A DNA stretch of 64,000 nucleotides from NCBI RefSeq assembly GCF_958979055.1, contig NC_084897.1:20685628-20749627 (forward strand), written 5' to 3'. Both the position numbers and the translations under genes were made by a program. Positions 35,843-48,040 of this stretch are shown here, in pieces. Below the pieces are notes generated by a model that had not been told where the DNA came from, did no database searches, and saw nothing but the letters and a program-made list of their open reading frames with translations. Position 1 is the stretch's first letter. Every line of letters begins with the position of its first letter. The stretch comes from Alnus glutinosa. Lineage: Eukaryota; Streptophyta; Magnoliopsida; Fagales; Betulaceae.

Positions 35843-37551
35843 TGTAGCGCCCCAGATTTTAAGACGTAAATTATAATGGTTTAAATTAATTTTAAAACAT
35901 TTTTTTTAGGAAAAAGAATAACTACGATTATTTATGAAAATAAATGTGTATTTTTGTTTGTAGAAACGTTTATAGTTTGCAATTTGATAAAAACTCAAAA
36001 CAGACCTTAAACTTTGGAATAACGAAAACAGGGTCAAACGAACTCCGTTTTGGTCGATTCAAAATTCTGAACGCTCGTCTTGAAGTCCTCTAGCTACCCT
36101 CCAAATTTCATAATTTTTGGACTTCATTTGATACCCGAAAACATCCGTGAAAAATAGGACCTCTGTTCTGGACGGAAATTCACATTATTCTTTAATGGGC
36201 TATCTTTGGACTTAACCCAACCCATTCCAATTGCTATCTACAAACCCAACCCACATTTCACATGTTAAATTCACATTATTCATTATTGGGCCATCTTTGA
36301 ACTTAACCCAACCCATTTCATTTGCTATCTACAAACCCAACCCACCTTTGAGATAATAGTAATTTCCTTGAGTGAGAAACTAGGCATAGTAAATTGGTCT
36401 AGCAATGAGAATGGTTAAATAGTAATAATAATAATAATAATAATAATGTTAGAATAATATATTAAAGTTGAGTGCATTGTGATAGGTAAATTTGAGTGCA
36501 TTGTGGTAGGTAAGGTTGAGTGCATTATGGTAGGTAAGTTTGAGTGCATTTTTTAGTGCATTGTGGTAGGTAAGTTTGAGTGCATTTTTGAGTGCATTGT
36601 GGTAGGTAAGTTTGAGTGCATTTTTGAGTGCATTTTTGAGTGCATTGTGGTAGGTAAGTTTGAGTGCATTTTTGAGTGCATTGAGGTAGGTAAGGTTAAT
36701 TCCCATCCATTGGATCAAAATGTGTCTACTTGATCCTAACCATTCATTCTCTTATAAATAGAACCCAAAATGGAACACAATACCCATCAAGTTTCACTCA
36801 CACACACACCTAAGGCCAAGAGAGAAAATGGTGAGATTTGTGTAGTTTTGTGTGGTTTAAAGCTTGAAGTGTGAGCTAGGAAGTATTTTGGTAAAAGCTC
36901 GATTCCGATGCTAATGGGAAGTCCAAGTAAGGGAACCCTTTACCCCTTCTCAAATTATTATATTACTTTAATTATATTCCTTTATTTGCAAAATTTCGAA
37001 TTTGATTATTTTGATTCGGTATTTCAAATTATTTTATTTATATAAAGGATTTGTTGGTTTTGATATGAAAGTTTTGAGTATAAAAATGATATTCTTGAAA
37101 TCGTGATTTTGAGTAAAAAACCCTCCAACACGTTGCCCTATATATACTAGTAAAGAATGAGAAAGTTTTGTGAGAAGATATACAAGAAAAGAATGAGAAA
37201 GTTTTGGGAGAAAAACTCTTTGAGTTATATATAAAGGAGAAACATTTTTGAAAAGGGCACGTGTGTGGAGGAGACTATTATTTGGGCCCTAGACCCACAG
37301 AGATTCGAGACCCTTCAAGATTTAGCTCGGTACCGTAGCTCGAGATGGAAGCGCACCCGCTGGTTCGCTTAGTGACAGCGGTATCTGTCTCTATGTCAGT
37401 CTAAGTGCACTTCAATTAATTAGCTGACGGGGGTGGGGCCTGTGGCCACAGGTAAACCGCGTTACTCACCCAAGGTCACAGCAACGACCGCGCAACCCTA
37501 CGTACACAGGGCGTAATAGTGTATTGGGCATATTATGAGTAATGATTATTT

Positions 37552-37605
<54 letters not shown>

Positions 37606-38091
37606 CTTGTGTATAAAAAGGGAGTTTTTGACAAATGTTTTGGAGATTTATAAAAGGGAGTTTTTTTTTGACAAATGTTTTGGAGATATTTAAAAGGGAG
37701 TTTTTGACAATTGTTTGAAGATTTTCAAAAGAATTTAACTCAACTGTTTTATGGTTGAGGATTCCTTACTGAGCATGTTTTTTTTTTGTGCTCACCCCTT
37801 ATTTTGTTTTTGTTTTCAGGTTATGAACAGAGAGACGTAGGTGGCCGGGATGGGATCTAGGAATGCATTAGGACATTTCATTTATGTTACCCCAAAATTT
37901 TCAGTTATTGTATTTTTACAATTAAATGACCGTTTCCGCATTTATTAAAAACTCTGAGATTTTGAAACCATTATTATTTTTATTTATTTAAATCAGCATA
38001 CTAGTTAAGATATTTGGCAGACCTTACGAATCTTTGCAGTTTTTAAAGAGAAAGTGACGAACCTAACCCATAGCGGTTTGGGGGCGTTACA
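35843..38091. mobile_element. Solo LTR (2,249 bp) nested in a Cassandra LTR
   Basis: It starts TGTAGCGCCCC and ends GGGGCGTTACA, with GGTGA duplicated at 35838-35842 and 38092-38096. No internal coding region is present. Its length fits a solo LTR of a large Ty3-like element; the superfamily is inferred. It carries a TATA-like CTTATAAATAGA near 36750, a short-unit tandem repeat at 36460-36690 (GAGTGCATTTTT words), and TAA (36421) and AT (37555-37602) microsatellites. It looks whole as a solo LTR. Confidence 0.85.
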
Positions 38092-38557
38092 GGTGACCTC
38101 CTGGGAAGTGAGAAGTCTGATATGGGGAGCCAAAAGCGGACAGTATTGTGTCATTGGGGGTGGATCGTTACAAATGGTATCAGAGCCATTGCCCAGCCTG
38201 AGATGGTGGGAGCGTACACAAGCCCAAGAGGGTTGTTGGCGGGCACTCGCTGGGATGCCAAGAATGGGGTGATCCCATGAGGGTCGCCAGCGAGGACGCT
38301 GGGTCCAAAGAGGGGGTGATTGTGACGTCCCACATCGCCTGGGAATGAGGACGTGCTTATATGTATAAATGCACCCTTTATGACACAACGCGTCTGGAGC
38401 CCAGATGATTGGGTGTAAGGAACAAAGCCTTGAGGTTGAGGGTTCGAGTAGTCCCAAGATACCAAAGAGAACAATATTGTGGGTAGCGTCACCATGGCTG
38501 CGGTGTGCTCTGATACCACAACAACGCGTTTTAAAGTCGTGATGGTAATGAACCTAT

Positions 38558-38635
38558 CAGAACTCCGCAGTTAAGCGAGCCGCTGCGAGAGCAATCCCAG
38601 GATGGGTGACCTCCTGGAAAGTGAGAAGTCTAATA
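38558..38635 (+). other. 5S-rRNA-like segment within the Cassandra LTR
   Basis: CTATCAGAACTCCGCAGTTA, then AGCGAGC and GGATGGGTGACCTCCTGG correspond to the internal promoter half of 5S rRNA. This is the diagnostic part of Cassandra LTRs and not a 5S gene. Equivalent stretches lie in the other LTR copies. Confidence 0.9.
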
Positions 38636-38739
38636 TGGGGAGCCAAAAGCGGACAGTATTGTGTCATTGGAGATGGATCGTTACATAGCATAAATGGTCA
38701 AATCACAATTTTTTTAAATATTTATTTGAAAAGTATGCA

Positions 38740-40078
38740 CGAAGAAGGTGCAACATGAAACCAGGCAGTCAGGCACCAATAAGGAACATTTAAAAGGTTC
38801 ATTTCACACGGCTTTGCATGATGGGGTATTTTCCATTCTATTTCCTTTAGCTTTACAATTGCATTGGAAAGAAAATAAAAATCAAAAGATGACACTAATG
38901 TTCCCGAAAAAGCAATTTAAGAGTTCAGGAAAACATAAATTTCCTTAAATTAGGTTGGAAGAATTTTTTTAATCCAATCTAAAAAATGTTGTGTCCTTTA
39001 AGCATGTGAAAAATATGTGTTTTTATTTATTTATTTATTAATACTATTAAAAAAAATCTTGTTTTTTGTTTATATTTTTTTTGTTAAGTACATGGCCCTT
39101 TTTATTTTGAAGATAAATGTCCCGTTTTGGTGTAGGGCATAGTTATAGAGAGAGACAAAGGACCTATCTGTCAGGGGTACAAAATACACCAATCTGGATA
39201 TGTGCTCATCTCTTTGGGTAATTAAGTTTAGGTGAGAATCATCTAATTATTTCATTATTACAAAAGATGTTTGTCTTAAAGTGTTAATTAAATGACTAAA
39301 TTAATCTATTTCTTAGAGCATCTCCAACCGATTAGGTAAAGCCTTCATAATAGGTATTTTTAGCTAATATCACCAAACTTTCATCTCCAACAAATTAAGT
39401 TCAGAAGAGATAGAATACATTTTTTGCTAAGTGAATAACAATATATTGCTATTTACTGTAGCACATTATAAGAATAAAATATTGTTTCTCTTGTTAGAGA
39501 AAGAGCCATCGGGTTTTGTGTGCTCTCCATATTATTTTTATTTTTATTCTTTAAACATTGAAAAATAATATTTAAAAAAAAGTAGAAAGTGGAACAGAGG
39601 AATCTGTTAGAATTTGTATTGAAAAGTTAGTAGCTAAAATAGAAAAACATGTATTTTGAATAGCTAAAATAGCTAGTTCTAGAGATGCTCTTAACTGGTG
39701 ATTTAAGAGTATTAGTAATAGATTCCCTAAATTTCATTCCCTTTTTCTAAATATAGAGAAAATTCTTAAAAAATCCTGCAACAGATTCCCTACGAATTCT
39801 TTAAAATAAGGAAAATTCAATGGAACATATAGGGTAGCACTTTTTCTTCACTATCCTATTATTCTATAAAAAATAAAAAAAATATAACTTTTTTTTCCCA
39901 CGTGTTGAATGAGTTTGAACTTTCGTGTGAGAAAAAATGTTGAAGTGTCGATTAAATCTCATAAAAATTCACTAGTTTTATGATAATGCAATTTACCGAG
40001 TGGATATTGCTAATTAAAAAGTGGTCTTGCATGTAGGTAAATTAGTTTTGTGTGGAACGGATCAAGAGAGAAAGACAC
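38740..40078 (+). promoter_or_regulatory. Upstream region and 5' UTR of the first DC1 gene copy
   Basis: The region is collinear with 63450-64000: TTTCCTTTAGCTTTA, GCATTGGAAAGAAA, TTTTGGTGTAGGGCA, AGTGGATATTGCTAATTA. A leader exon around 39130-39225 (donor GG|GTAATT) may join the acceptor GCATGTAG at about 40036, which would leave an intron of about 0.8 kb. A MITE-like insert (about 39315-39690, ends agagcatctcca and gagatgctct) sits in that intron. Confidence 0.55.
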
Positions 40079-41544
40079 ATGGAGCTTCAGCATTTCTTCC
40101 ACCCCCATCCGTTGACCTTTCTTAATTACTGGGGATATTCAGATTTTAAAAATCCTTGTGACGGGTGCCGCGAAGAAATATTAGGTTTTAGTTACGGTTG
40201 CAAAAGTTGCAGGTTCTTCCTTCACAAATCATGTGGCGAACAACCGCCCGAGTTGCAGCACCCATTGCACCCGCAACACCTCTTATTCTCAAAAATAGAC
40301 CAACTCGTGTTCAATGTTATTTCTGCAATGAATCAATACACTGGGGCTTCGCTTACCATTGTTCTCAATGTAATTTTAACCTTCATCTTAAATGCGCTTC
40401 TATACCCTTCACCGTAGAAGCTGAATTTCACAACCACCCATTGAAGCTCCTGCGGAAATCAGTCTCCTTCACCTGCGATGCATGTGGGAAAGAAGATAAA
40501 GACAAGTACTCTTACTTATGTACCAGTCTCACATGCTCACTCATGGTCCACCGAAAATGTGCTTCCTTACCATTGACTGTCAAACACATAGGTCACAAGC
40601 ACACTCTCAACCTCATCGGCTCTTCTCAGGTGAACCAATCTGACCGTCAAATCTGTGGTATCTGTGTTAAAAAGGTGGACACTGACAGAGTTTATTATTG
40701 CTCAAAATGCAATTTCGTTGCCCACCTTGATTGTGGTACACACGAGGGATCCATGGAGGAAATAAAAAAGGAAGATTCGGAAGTAGTGGATGAATCATCC
40801 ATTAACGATTCATTAGCTTATGCTGTCAAAAAGATCAGGATGGGTGAGGATAAAATTGAAATAGCCGAAGAAATCAATCATTTTAGTCATCAACAACATG
40901 ACTTAAAGCTTATTGATGAGCTTCTTATCAACAACGAAAACTGTGATGGGTGTATGTATCCTATATTCCCTCCATTTTACACTTGTGCTCAATGCAGATT
41001 TTTTCTTCATAAATCTTGTGTTGAATTACCCAGAAAAAAGCAACACCCATTTCACTCCCACCGCCTCACCCTCCTCACAAAGGTGCCTGATTATGATGTC
41101 TTCCATTGTAATGTTTGTGGTCGTGACTCATGTGCTAGCTTCACCTACCATTGTGAGAAATGCTGGTTTGATGCAGATGTACAATGTAGTTTGATCTCAG
41201 AGATCTTTACCCATGAAGGTCACGACCACCCACTTTTTCTGTCAAGGGCACCCTATCATGAGAAGTGTAGTTGTTGTGATGGAAAAGGAAATGTTTTCAA
41301 GTGTGCTGATTGTGAATTCACTCTAGATCTCAGATGCGCTACGTTGCCGCATACCGTGAGGTATCGATTCTTTGAACAGCCCTTCAAACTGTGTTATAGC
41401 ACCAAATATGATTCTGATGGTGAATATTATTGTGATATATGTGAAGAAGAACGAGATCCAAAGCACTGGTTCTACTACTGTGCAGATCTCAATTTTACTG
41501 CTCATCCTGATTGCATACTTGGAATAAACCCATATAAGAAATAA
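40079..41544 (+). pseudogene. DC1 (Cys/His-rich C1) domain gene, copy A, frameshifted near its 5' end
   Basis: The frame from ATG 40079 (MELQHFFHPHPLTFLNYWGY) matches copy B, then loses register near 40277. Relative to copy B one base is missing in the CAACACCTC/CAAGACTCTC region. The other frame then carries the rest to the stop at 41544 (ending DCILGINPYKK). About seven DC1 zinc-binding modules are recognisable by CxxC..HxxC spacing, for example CYFCNESIHWGFAYHCSQCN, CDACGKEDKDKYSYLC, CGICVKKVDTDRVYYCSKCN, CDGCMYPIFPPFYTCAQC, CDICEEERDPKHWFYYC. DC1 proteins are plant-specific and some respond to stress or pathogens; their ligands are poorly known. A shorter protein could start at the in-frame ATG near 40228. 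I favour a recent pseudogene unless the base is a sequencing error. Confidence 0.85.
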
Positions 41545-42860
41545 TTGCCATCTACCACCTCCTTCTGACAGCCTTGAGATCGTTAATTATGTGAGCAAGT
41601 TTAAGGTTTCTCATCGTCATGTTGTGATTCGGATCGCCGATTGTTCATTATGTTTTAAAAGACATTCATTTTTGACATTTCAATGATCATGTTATAGTTT
41701 TGAGTCAATTATTGTTGAACTTGTTCAACTCTTTTTAAAGCTCCAACAATTCTAGAAGATGTTCCCTTGTAACTACCCAACTCTTTTCAACCATCACACT
41801 ATGGTGATTCTTGCATTAACTTGATCGATCTTTGAGTACATGTTTAATTTCAATATCCAGATGTCGGGTGTGTAGAAATATTTAAGGACAATTGTCATAT
41901 AATGTATTTATGTTATGTTGACCCGCTTGCACCGTGTGTGTTCTGCTCATTTTTTAAAAGCTTTAATTAAAATGCACATGTTAAGTAACACATAATTAAC
42001 AATTTTATATACTACATTAATTAGAGGAATCACTTGGCTAGGTTGGAGAATTTCTTGAACCCTAGTTGAAAGGCAAATATGTCCAATAAATATAAGGATA
42101 TTTGACTTCTTTGGAGACTTTTAACCCAGTGTATTTGAAACTTTGATTGTACGAAGATGTGTAAAAAATGTATAGAGAATGTATGGGTATGATTTCTCAA
42201 AATTTATAGTACTTCAACATTTTCCTTGTAAGTATTTGTGACTATAAATGTCAAAAAAAAACTTTATAAAGAGACTAAAATGATTTTCGAGAATAGGGCT
42301 GAGTATCGGTTAAATCAGTAACAGTAAGAATATTTTCACCTACCGAACCGAATTAGTCAGTGAAGTCAGTTAATTCATATAGATATGAATAAATATTGAC
42401 TATTTCAGTTAAGTCTGTTACTCGGAAAAGTTGATTAAGTTGGTCAGTCTTGGGCCTTTTATATTGTGCCAAACCTATTTTTATGAGTCAAAATAGGGGT
42501 TTTTTTTTTTTTTTTTTTTTTATTTTTTTTTTTTCGTTCGAGAGCTAAACAAGTGTTTAGCGGCCAAGATTTTGAGCTATGTATTAGGGCTGTTGAGTTT
42601 CTAAAAAAATATTTTTAATCTTAATGTTTTCCAATGCAATTGGAAAAATCTAAAGAAAATAAGGCTGTTGACTTTCTCATTCCAGTTACTAGCTCAAATG
42701 ATCTTTACAAACTTGTCTTTTGGGAAGAAAATTTGATAAGTGTATCATTTTCCTTTGAGAATTGGGACAAATGGCTTTCTAAAGTACTGAAAAAAAATAA
42801 AGGGACTAGCAAGTCTCCAATTAGCAAGTCTCTTATTAGCTGTTGCATCTTTCCATCTTC
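41545..42860. other. Gene-free stretch downstream of DC1 copy A
   Basis: 3' flanking DNA and AT-rich spacer with a T-rich tract at about 42499-42533. The 76-codon frame at 42634-42864 has no recognisable domain. Confidence 0.55.
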
Positions 42861-42863
42861 TTA

Positions 42864-43356
42864 GAGCATTTTTAGTAGCCTCACCAAATTAGTTTTTTAG
42901 CTATTTTGGTGAGCCAATTTGATGAAAACTCTTAAAAACCACTCCCAGCAGCCTCACCATTTTAACCAAAAAAATTTGATGACTGAAATTACTAGTCAAA
43001 TTAGACCAGGCATTTTCACTCAACAACCCACTCACCAAATTTTGTTTCACATTTCTCTCTCACATGATTAGCACATTTTTTTCCTTTTTTCTCTCATTTT
43101 CTTCTCTCATCTCCCATCTCTCACACGATAATGTCCTTATTTCATGGATATAAATGATTTTTTATAAAAATATTATATAGAGAAAAAATAAAGAAATATG
43201 AAAAAATTATTATTTAAATGGAATAGTGAATATTGACTAGTTAAAATGGTGAGGCTGCTGGGGGAATTTTAATAAAGTGGCTCATCAAAATAGAAAAAAG
43301 TAATTTTTAGTTATTTTGGTGAGTAAAATTTGGTGAGGCTACTAGGAATGCTCTTA
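42864..43356. mobile_element. MITE of the GAGCATTCCTA family, second member
   Basis: The ends agagcatttttagtagcctc and gaggctactaggaatgctct are inverted. The interior (ctctcacatgatta, ctcatctcccatctctcac) matches 24743-25223 in reverse orientation. Confidence 0.75.
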
Positions 43357-43744
43357 TAGGGAATCCATTTGATGGGAGTGACACGAAAGTGTTCATCATC
43401 TTTCCATATATCGTCTAGATTTGATTTTAGGAATCAACGGAAGTAATGCTGGTATAATTCTTGCACTTGCTCCCTCCTTAAATCTCGTTCCATAGTTCTT
43501 TGACCAGGTCGAGGAGAGGGATTTAATAGGGATTCAGGAAGCAGTTCCATAGTTTCACCGCAAAGAATAAATGTGTGCGGACTCTAATTACAATGAGACA
43601 GTCAATAAAGATCACTGATCCAACAAATTTAACTTGAAGGTTGATATAATTTCTGTCAATATTGCAGGAAGCATGTGCCATCATCACACCAAATCACTGT
43701 TAAGAGTATATCTTAGGGGATTTAATTTTAGAGATTTATTGTAA

Positions 43745-43895
43745 GCTAGAGATATGTTATTTGTACATACATAGTATGTACAGACATTGTACACACACTC
43801 ACATTTGTTATGAGACCCATACATGTTGGATGGGTCTCACATATATGAATCACACACTAAATGTGAGTGTGTACAAATATCATTAACCTTACTGT
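43745..43895. mobile_element. Short fold-back MITE-like element
   Basis: gatatgttatttgtacatac, cacactcacattt and gagacccatac on the left have inverted partners gggtctcac, aaatgtgagtgtg and tacaaatatcatt on the right. The target duplication is not resolved. Confidence 0.6.
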
Positions 43896-43899
43896 AATT

Positions 43900-44670
43900 A
43901 TTGTTAACTCATATGAATCAAATTTGAAGATAAACAAATCTGATTGATTTGGTTGTAATTAAATACAGTGATTTGATTACCATGAATACTTATCTACCCA
44001 AACTCTTTCCAATTCTACAATAAATAGGAGCCTCATGTATTGTGAATTCATCATGGAATAAAAACAACAATGTAGCCCTTTGGGCTTTATTCTATGAACG
44101 TAGGTCATAGACCGAACAATGTAAAATCCTTGTTCTTATTTCTTTATTCCGCTTTTCATTTGATATTTTTATTGCATTATCTTTTCTTTCAATCTCAACG
44201 CGCAGGTAAACTATATCCAAAAAATAAATTGATAAAAGATGGAAATGCTATACAATGGTTCTTAAAACTCTTGAAAAGACGATGAATAAAGGATCTAAGC
44301 TGAATATACAACGACTCCTCTCCTGGGAATGCTATATACAAGGATTTAAACTTAGGAAGGCTACTGAATCAAAGATAAGGACAGCCAAACAAGGAAGAAA
44401 AAGAAAAAGACAATGATTTTAATTCTTGAAAAGCTTTTGAGAAAAGGTATGGCATCGAAAGATTAGATGAAATACATGTTATCTGTTAGGTGCAATTGTT
44501 AGAAAGAGTTTAGCACAGAGGCTCCTGTTTTCTTCCCTGAATTCTTTAACCCAATTCTGAAGTTAACTTTGCAATATTTTGACATTCTAGCTCCCAAACA
44601 TTGGCAGCTCAAAGGCTTGTTCGACCAATCATTACTCTCTAAAAGAGGGAACATTCTTGCACTACCAATC
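43900..44670. other. Gene-free spacer
   Basis: No recognisable gene or bounded element. The open frame at 44094-44285 shows no domain. Confidence 0.5.
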
Positions 44671-44778
44671 AAATAACATAAACCAACATTCTATAACAGC
44701 AAGTTAGTAGTTACCTAGGTAGGGTGGAAGGCTAACAAGCCGAACTTTTACATCTTGCAAGGAAGAGTAATTAAGGGC

Positions 44779-45299
44779 TCATTTCAAAATGATTTTACAA
44801 TTTTGTGACCCTTTAGGAATCTCTATCAACTGTTTGTATAGATTTTCTTGCTTCTCTAAGTTCCCTTCTGAGATATAATATGAGCAAGATATAACTATTT
44901 CATCCAAACCAACGCCATTCTTGAGCAAAATCTTTATAGCAAAAAGCTCATCCTCATCAAAACTATAGACTCCAATCCACTTGAGATGGGACAAGAAACA
45001 TGCAGGCAGTGAGTCTAGTTTCCAATCATCCTTCTCCCTCAAGCTGATCCCCTAAATTATCATACAAATTAAAAGTTTTAGCCATGCTAATAAATCAGTA
45101 ATAAGATGGAGCATATACACTCTTTCAAGTACAATAAAGTTACCCAAAAATGTCATAGTCCTGAGACAATGAGAGTTTTGCAATATCCTCCACAGTCCTA
45201 ACCAGTCAAGATCTATTTTCAAACCTTAAAAAATGCCAAATCCATCATGTTATTGAACATAGGCATATGAGATAAGTGTTCTGCTGCATCTATCAAAAC
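44779..45299 (-). pseudogene. FBD-domain remnant of the duplicated F-box gene
   Basis: The last exon (44779 to about 45055) is still open: WKLDSLPACFLSHLKWIGVY then AIKILLKNGVGLDEIVI and LYKQLIEIPKGSQNCKIILK, clearly the FBD exon of the gene at 18664-22320. The middle exon (about 45140-45299) is recognisable (VLIDAAEHLSHMPMFNN) but contains stops. Exon 1 is gone. It cannot make an F-box protein. Confidence 0.9.
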
Positions 45300-45449
45300 C
45301 TAAGAATAGGATAAAGCAATGCCACATAATTAAAATACTTCCAAGAACAAAGCAAAAATAAATGACAAACGCATTATAAAAGCATGTTGGGATCCAACGG
45401 TGGAGCATGATTAATAATTATGAGACCAACAATTAGAAGAATAACTTTT

Positions 45450-46125
45450 ATTATTATTATTATTATTATTTTAAGTAATGTAAAACTTTATTGAAAAAAT
45501 GCAAGGCGCCCCTAAGTACACATGCTACATATAATGGGGCTCCCAAAAGCCCAAAAACCAAGAAACAACAAAAACACCCACAACTCAACGAACCCAAAAA
45601 GCCCACAAACCCAAAACCCACAAGACAAAAAAGCCCAAAACCTCAACACCAACAAGCGTGAGCCTTGTCTTTCCCACGCCTAGATGATGCTCTCTTCACA
45701 TAATAGTTAATGGAACATTGCAAATTCAAAAGCTCCCTTCTACGCTTAACCTTCCAAGGGGTATCCTCTATTGATTCTTCAATCCACTCATCCCAGCAAG
45801 GGGAAAATCACACAAAGGGTACGTAAACTCTATATCATCCTCATCCCAAAAATCTCTATCCTCCCCATCACTAACCACAACCTCCGAAGATAGACCAAAT
45901 CCAGTTGGCCACTTTTGAGACTGAACCAAGCTTAAACCCTTCGCCGGAACACAGGGCCGAGCCGACAAAACAGAATGCAGTGGAATCTGAGAGCTATACT
46001 TATCTTCCATCGAATCCGACGAAGTTGCTGTCATAAGTTCATTGGCGACACCAAAGCTCTTCAAGCCAATCCCATCAAGCCGGGAAACCCCCAACAGAGT
46101 CGTCAGAACCAACCCATTAAACTAA
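45450..46125 (-). mobile_element. LINE-like retroposon fragment inserted in F-box copy 2
   Basis: The insert is absent from copy 1. On the minus strand it has an open part (46112-45768), then in another frame CWDEWIEESIEDTPWKVKRR followed by RELLNLQCSINY, which I read as the end of a plant L1-type ORF1. The sequence ends in TTCAATAAAGTTTTACATT and a TAA-repeat tail at 45449-45472. The ORF2/reverse-transcriptase part is missing. The class is inferred from the tail and the ORF style. Confidence 0.45.
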
Positions 46126-46916
46126 CACATATTCAATAATTTCCATTCATTCACTAATGTAGGTAGTCATATGGATTAGATGGTAAGAGATTGGATGGGA
46201 TCAGGGTAAGACTTCGGTTCAAGTCTTACCAAGCAAAAGAAGAATTATGTGTTTAATATCAATAACACATAACCTAAGAGTAGAACATAAACGATATATA
46301 GAAACTTTCATCATTCAAACAGAAACAATCAAAGTAGCACTTATCCAATTGTTTTCCAAATGCTATACAGATACAAACCCCATTTGGTCGCATAATTTCC
46401 AAAATAAGTTGAGTATTGCATGATTATATTTCAATTTCCACCACTTGATTTATGAGCATCATAAAAAAAATTACAAAAACAAGAGTTATCATCACTAAAG
46501 TAATTAACTCGAGAATCGAATGGTAAATCACCAAACTACAACGTCTTTGAAATTTTACATAAACTGAAATCCATAATATAATTGTACTTTTGAAGTTGCA
46601 TAGAATTACATGATCTTTTATACATGGGAGTGACACTTGTTACAAGGGAGTGAAACACCTTGAGAAATTTCTCGAGTAAGATCATGATACAGATCGATGT
46701 TAGGAGAACACCTTAACCTAAAAGTATAAACAAATTGATTAAGATCTTATTGATAAGGTAATATCAATTACTTACTTTTATCGGTACAGCTTTACTTCAA
46801 CCAAAAAAAAAGAAAGAAAACTTTTATTGGTACCACTTAGGATTCCACCACAGGTGGATACTCTAACATGCAGTCTTTCTCTCAAGTGTGGAAGCTTTTT
46901 CCAAACCTTTTACTAA

Positions 46917-47100
46917 AGAGAAATGATCCCTACACACATTTCTCACAACAGCCCCACAACAAGCTGACGTGGCTGGTAATATTTTATTATTTTTTTACAA
47001 AAAGAAAAGAAAAGAAAACAAAAAAAATAATAAAATATTACCCGCCACGTCAACTTGTTGTGGAACTGTTGTGAGAAATGAGTGTATGGATCATTTCTCT
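46917..47100. mobile_element. MITE (about 184 bp) only in F-box copy 2
   Basis: The inverted ends are AGAGAAATGATCC and GGATCATTTCTCT, with long arms (cacatttctcacaac, caacaagctgacgtgg and complements). TTACTAA stands on both sides, and copy 1 (near 21020) has the uninterrupted CTTTTACTAAGTG. Confidence 0.88.
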
Positions 47101-47379
47101 TTACTAAGTGACAAGCATTACACCAAGAACCAAACAACTGGATAAACGCCCACATAGAGTGGTGTGCAAGTAAGAGTTAAAAATTAATTGTTGATCAAAT
47201 GATTCCAGATTCTTTCTGTGTCAAAACATTTTCTCATCCACAAGAATGCTCGTACCCTGATGCATCCAATACATTGTCAGATATAACAATATCTACAAAA
47301 GGCTATGGGCCTGTGATGAAAACTTTGTAGAAACACATTGACACTGAGGTACAAAGTTACAAACATTTAGCTAAGTCCA

Positions 47380-48040
47380 CGAAAGGACGCAAGGAGCTAG
47401 CACATGAATGAGAGCCGCAGAACCCATGGTGTTTCTTAGCTGTTTGAGCATAAAGGAGATAAAAGCCATTGATGGCATTCGGAGTGGGATTCACTCGCTT
47501 CATTATTTCAAGCCTTCCAAACTTTTTAATTAGGACAACATCTTTCCCAAACTACTAAAAAATATTTAAATACTTTTGCCTCCTTGTTTATCCTAGAATC
47601 ATAAATAGCCGGTAGACCAAAAATATCTACCATTGGTCTCAAGGGATGTCAAGATAAAACGAGTCTTTTTTTTTTTTTTTTGTTTAAATAAGACATCAAA
47701 GATGAACTACAACTAAGAACAACAACAAATAACTGGGAAACCCAACAATAAACCTTAAAACAACCAGATAAGAAATGGGTATAAGAAGTCAAATTTGAAA
47801 GCCCAAAACAACTGGTTTAAGTGATTAACAAAAGTGATCTTCTACAAGTGTAACTTTGAGGCTTAGAGCCACAAGAATAAGATAGGAACTTAGGAATTCC
47901 GTGGATAAAGAGCAAGAAAAAGTGAGTGGTTTTGAGAAGCCTTTGACAAATGATGAGACGAAGTTTGAATCTTTCAATTATGCCAAGGCAATTAGGCAAT
48001 GGACAAGTTAACCACTCAGCATTCTGTTTCATCTATATGA
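47380..48040. other. Gene-free spacer
   Basis: No recognisable gene. The 71-codon minus-strand frame at 47817-48032 has no domain. Confidence 0.5.

Larger units (their letters stand above)
34863..38685. mobile_element. Inverted Cassandra (TRIM) complex, flanked by one 5-bp target duplication
   Basis: LTR-retrotransposon fossil, Cassandra family, noncoding. The LTRs are 365 bp, run from TGTGACGTCCC to CGTTACA and contain a 5S-rRNA-like stretch (CCGCAGTTAAGCGAGC.., GATGGGTGACCTCCTGG). Parts on the minus strand: LTR 35094-35458, internal 34946-35093, LTR remnant 34863-34945. Parts on the plus strand: partial internal 35459-35553, LTR 35554-35842 continued at 38097-38172, internal 38173-38320, LTR 38321-38685. 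The full internal regions are 148 bp with a primer site TGGTATCAGAGC next to the LTR. TAGCA stands at both outer ends (34858-34862, 38686-38690). The LTR copies are very similar, so it is fairly young. It is rearranged rather than whole, with about two breaks plus the nested insertion. Confidence 0.92.
44670..47378. repeat. F-box locus duplication, copy 2, without the F-box exon
   Basis: Collinear with 18520-22455. Near 47255-47262 the sequence jumps from the equivalent of about 21195 (intron 1) to that of about 22333, just at the acceptor upstream of the ATG, so all of exon 1 is absent. It also lacks MITE-1, MITE-2 and MITE-3 but has a LINE-like insert and its own MITE. Confidence 0.85.

Noticed and set aside
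36449-36718. 89-codon repetitive minus-strand frame (NALKLTYH units)
   Set aside because: It is the translation of a short tandem repeat inside the solo LTR.
38005-38519. 150- and 122-codon minus-strand frames
   Set aside because: Antisense readings of the Cassandra internal region and LTR.
38558-38635. 5S rRNA gene
   Set aside because: Only the internal-promoter half resembles 5S, and it is embedded in repeated 365-bp LTRs, which is the Cassandra hallmark.
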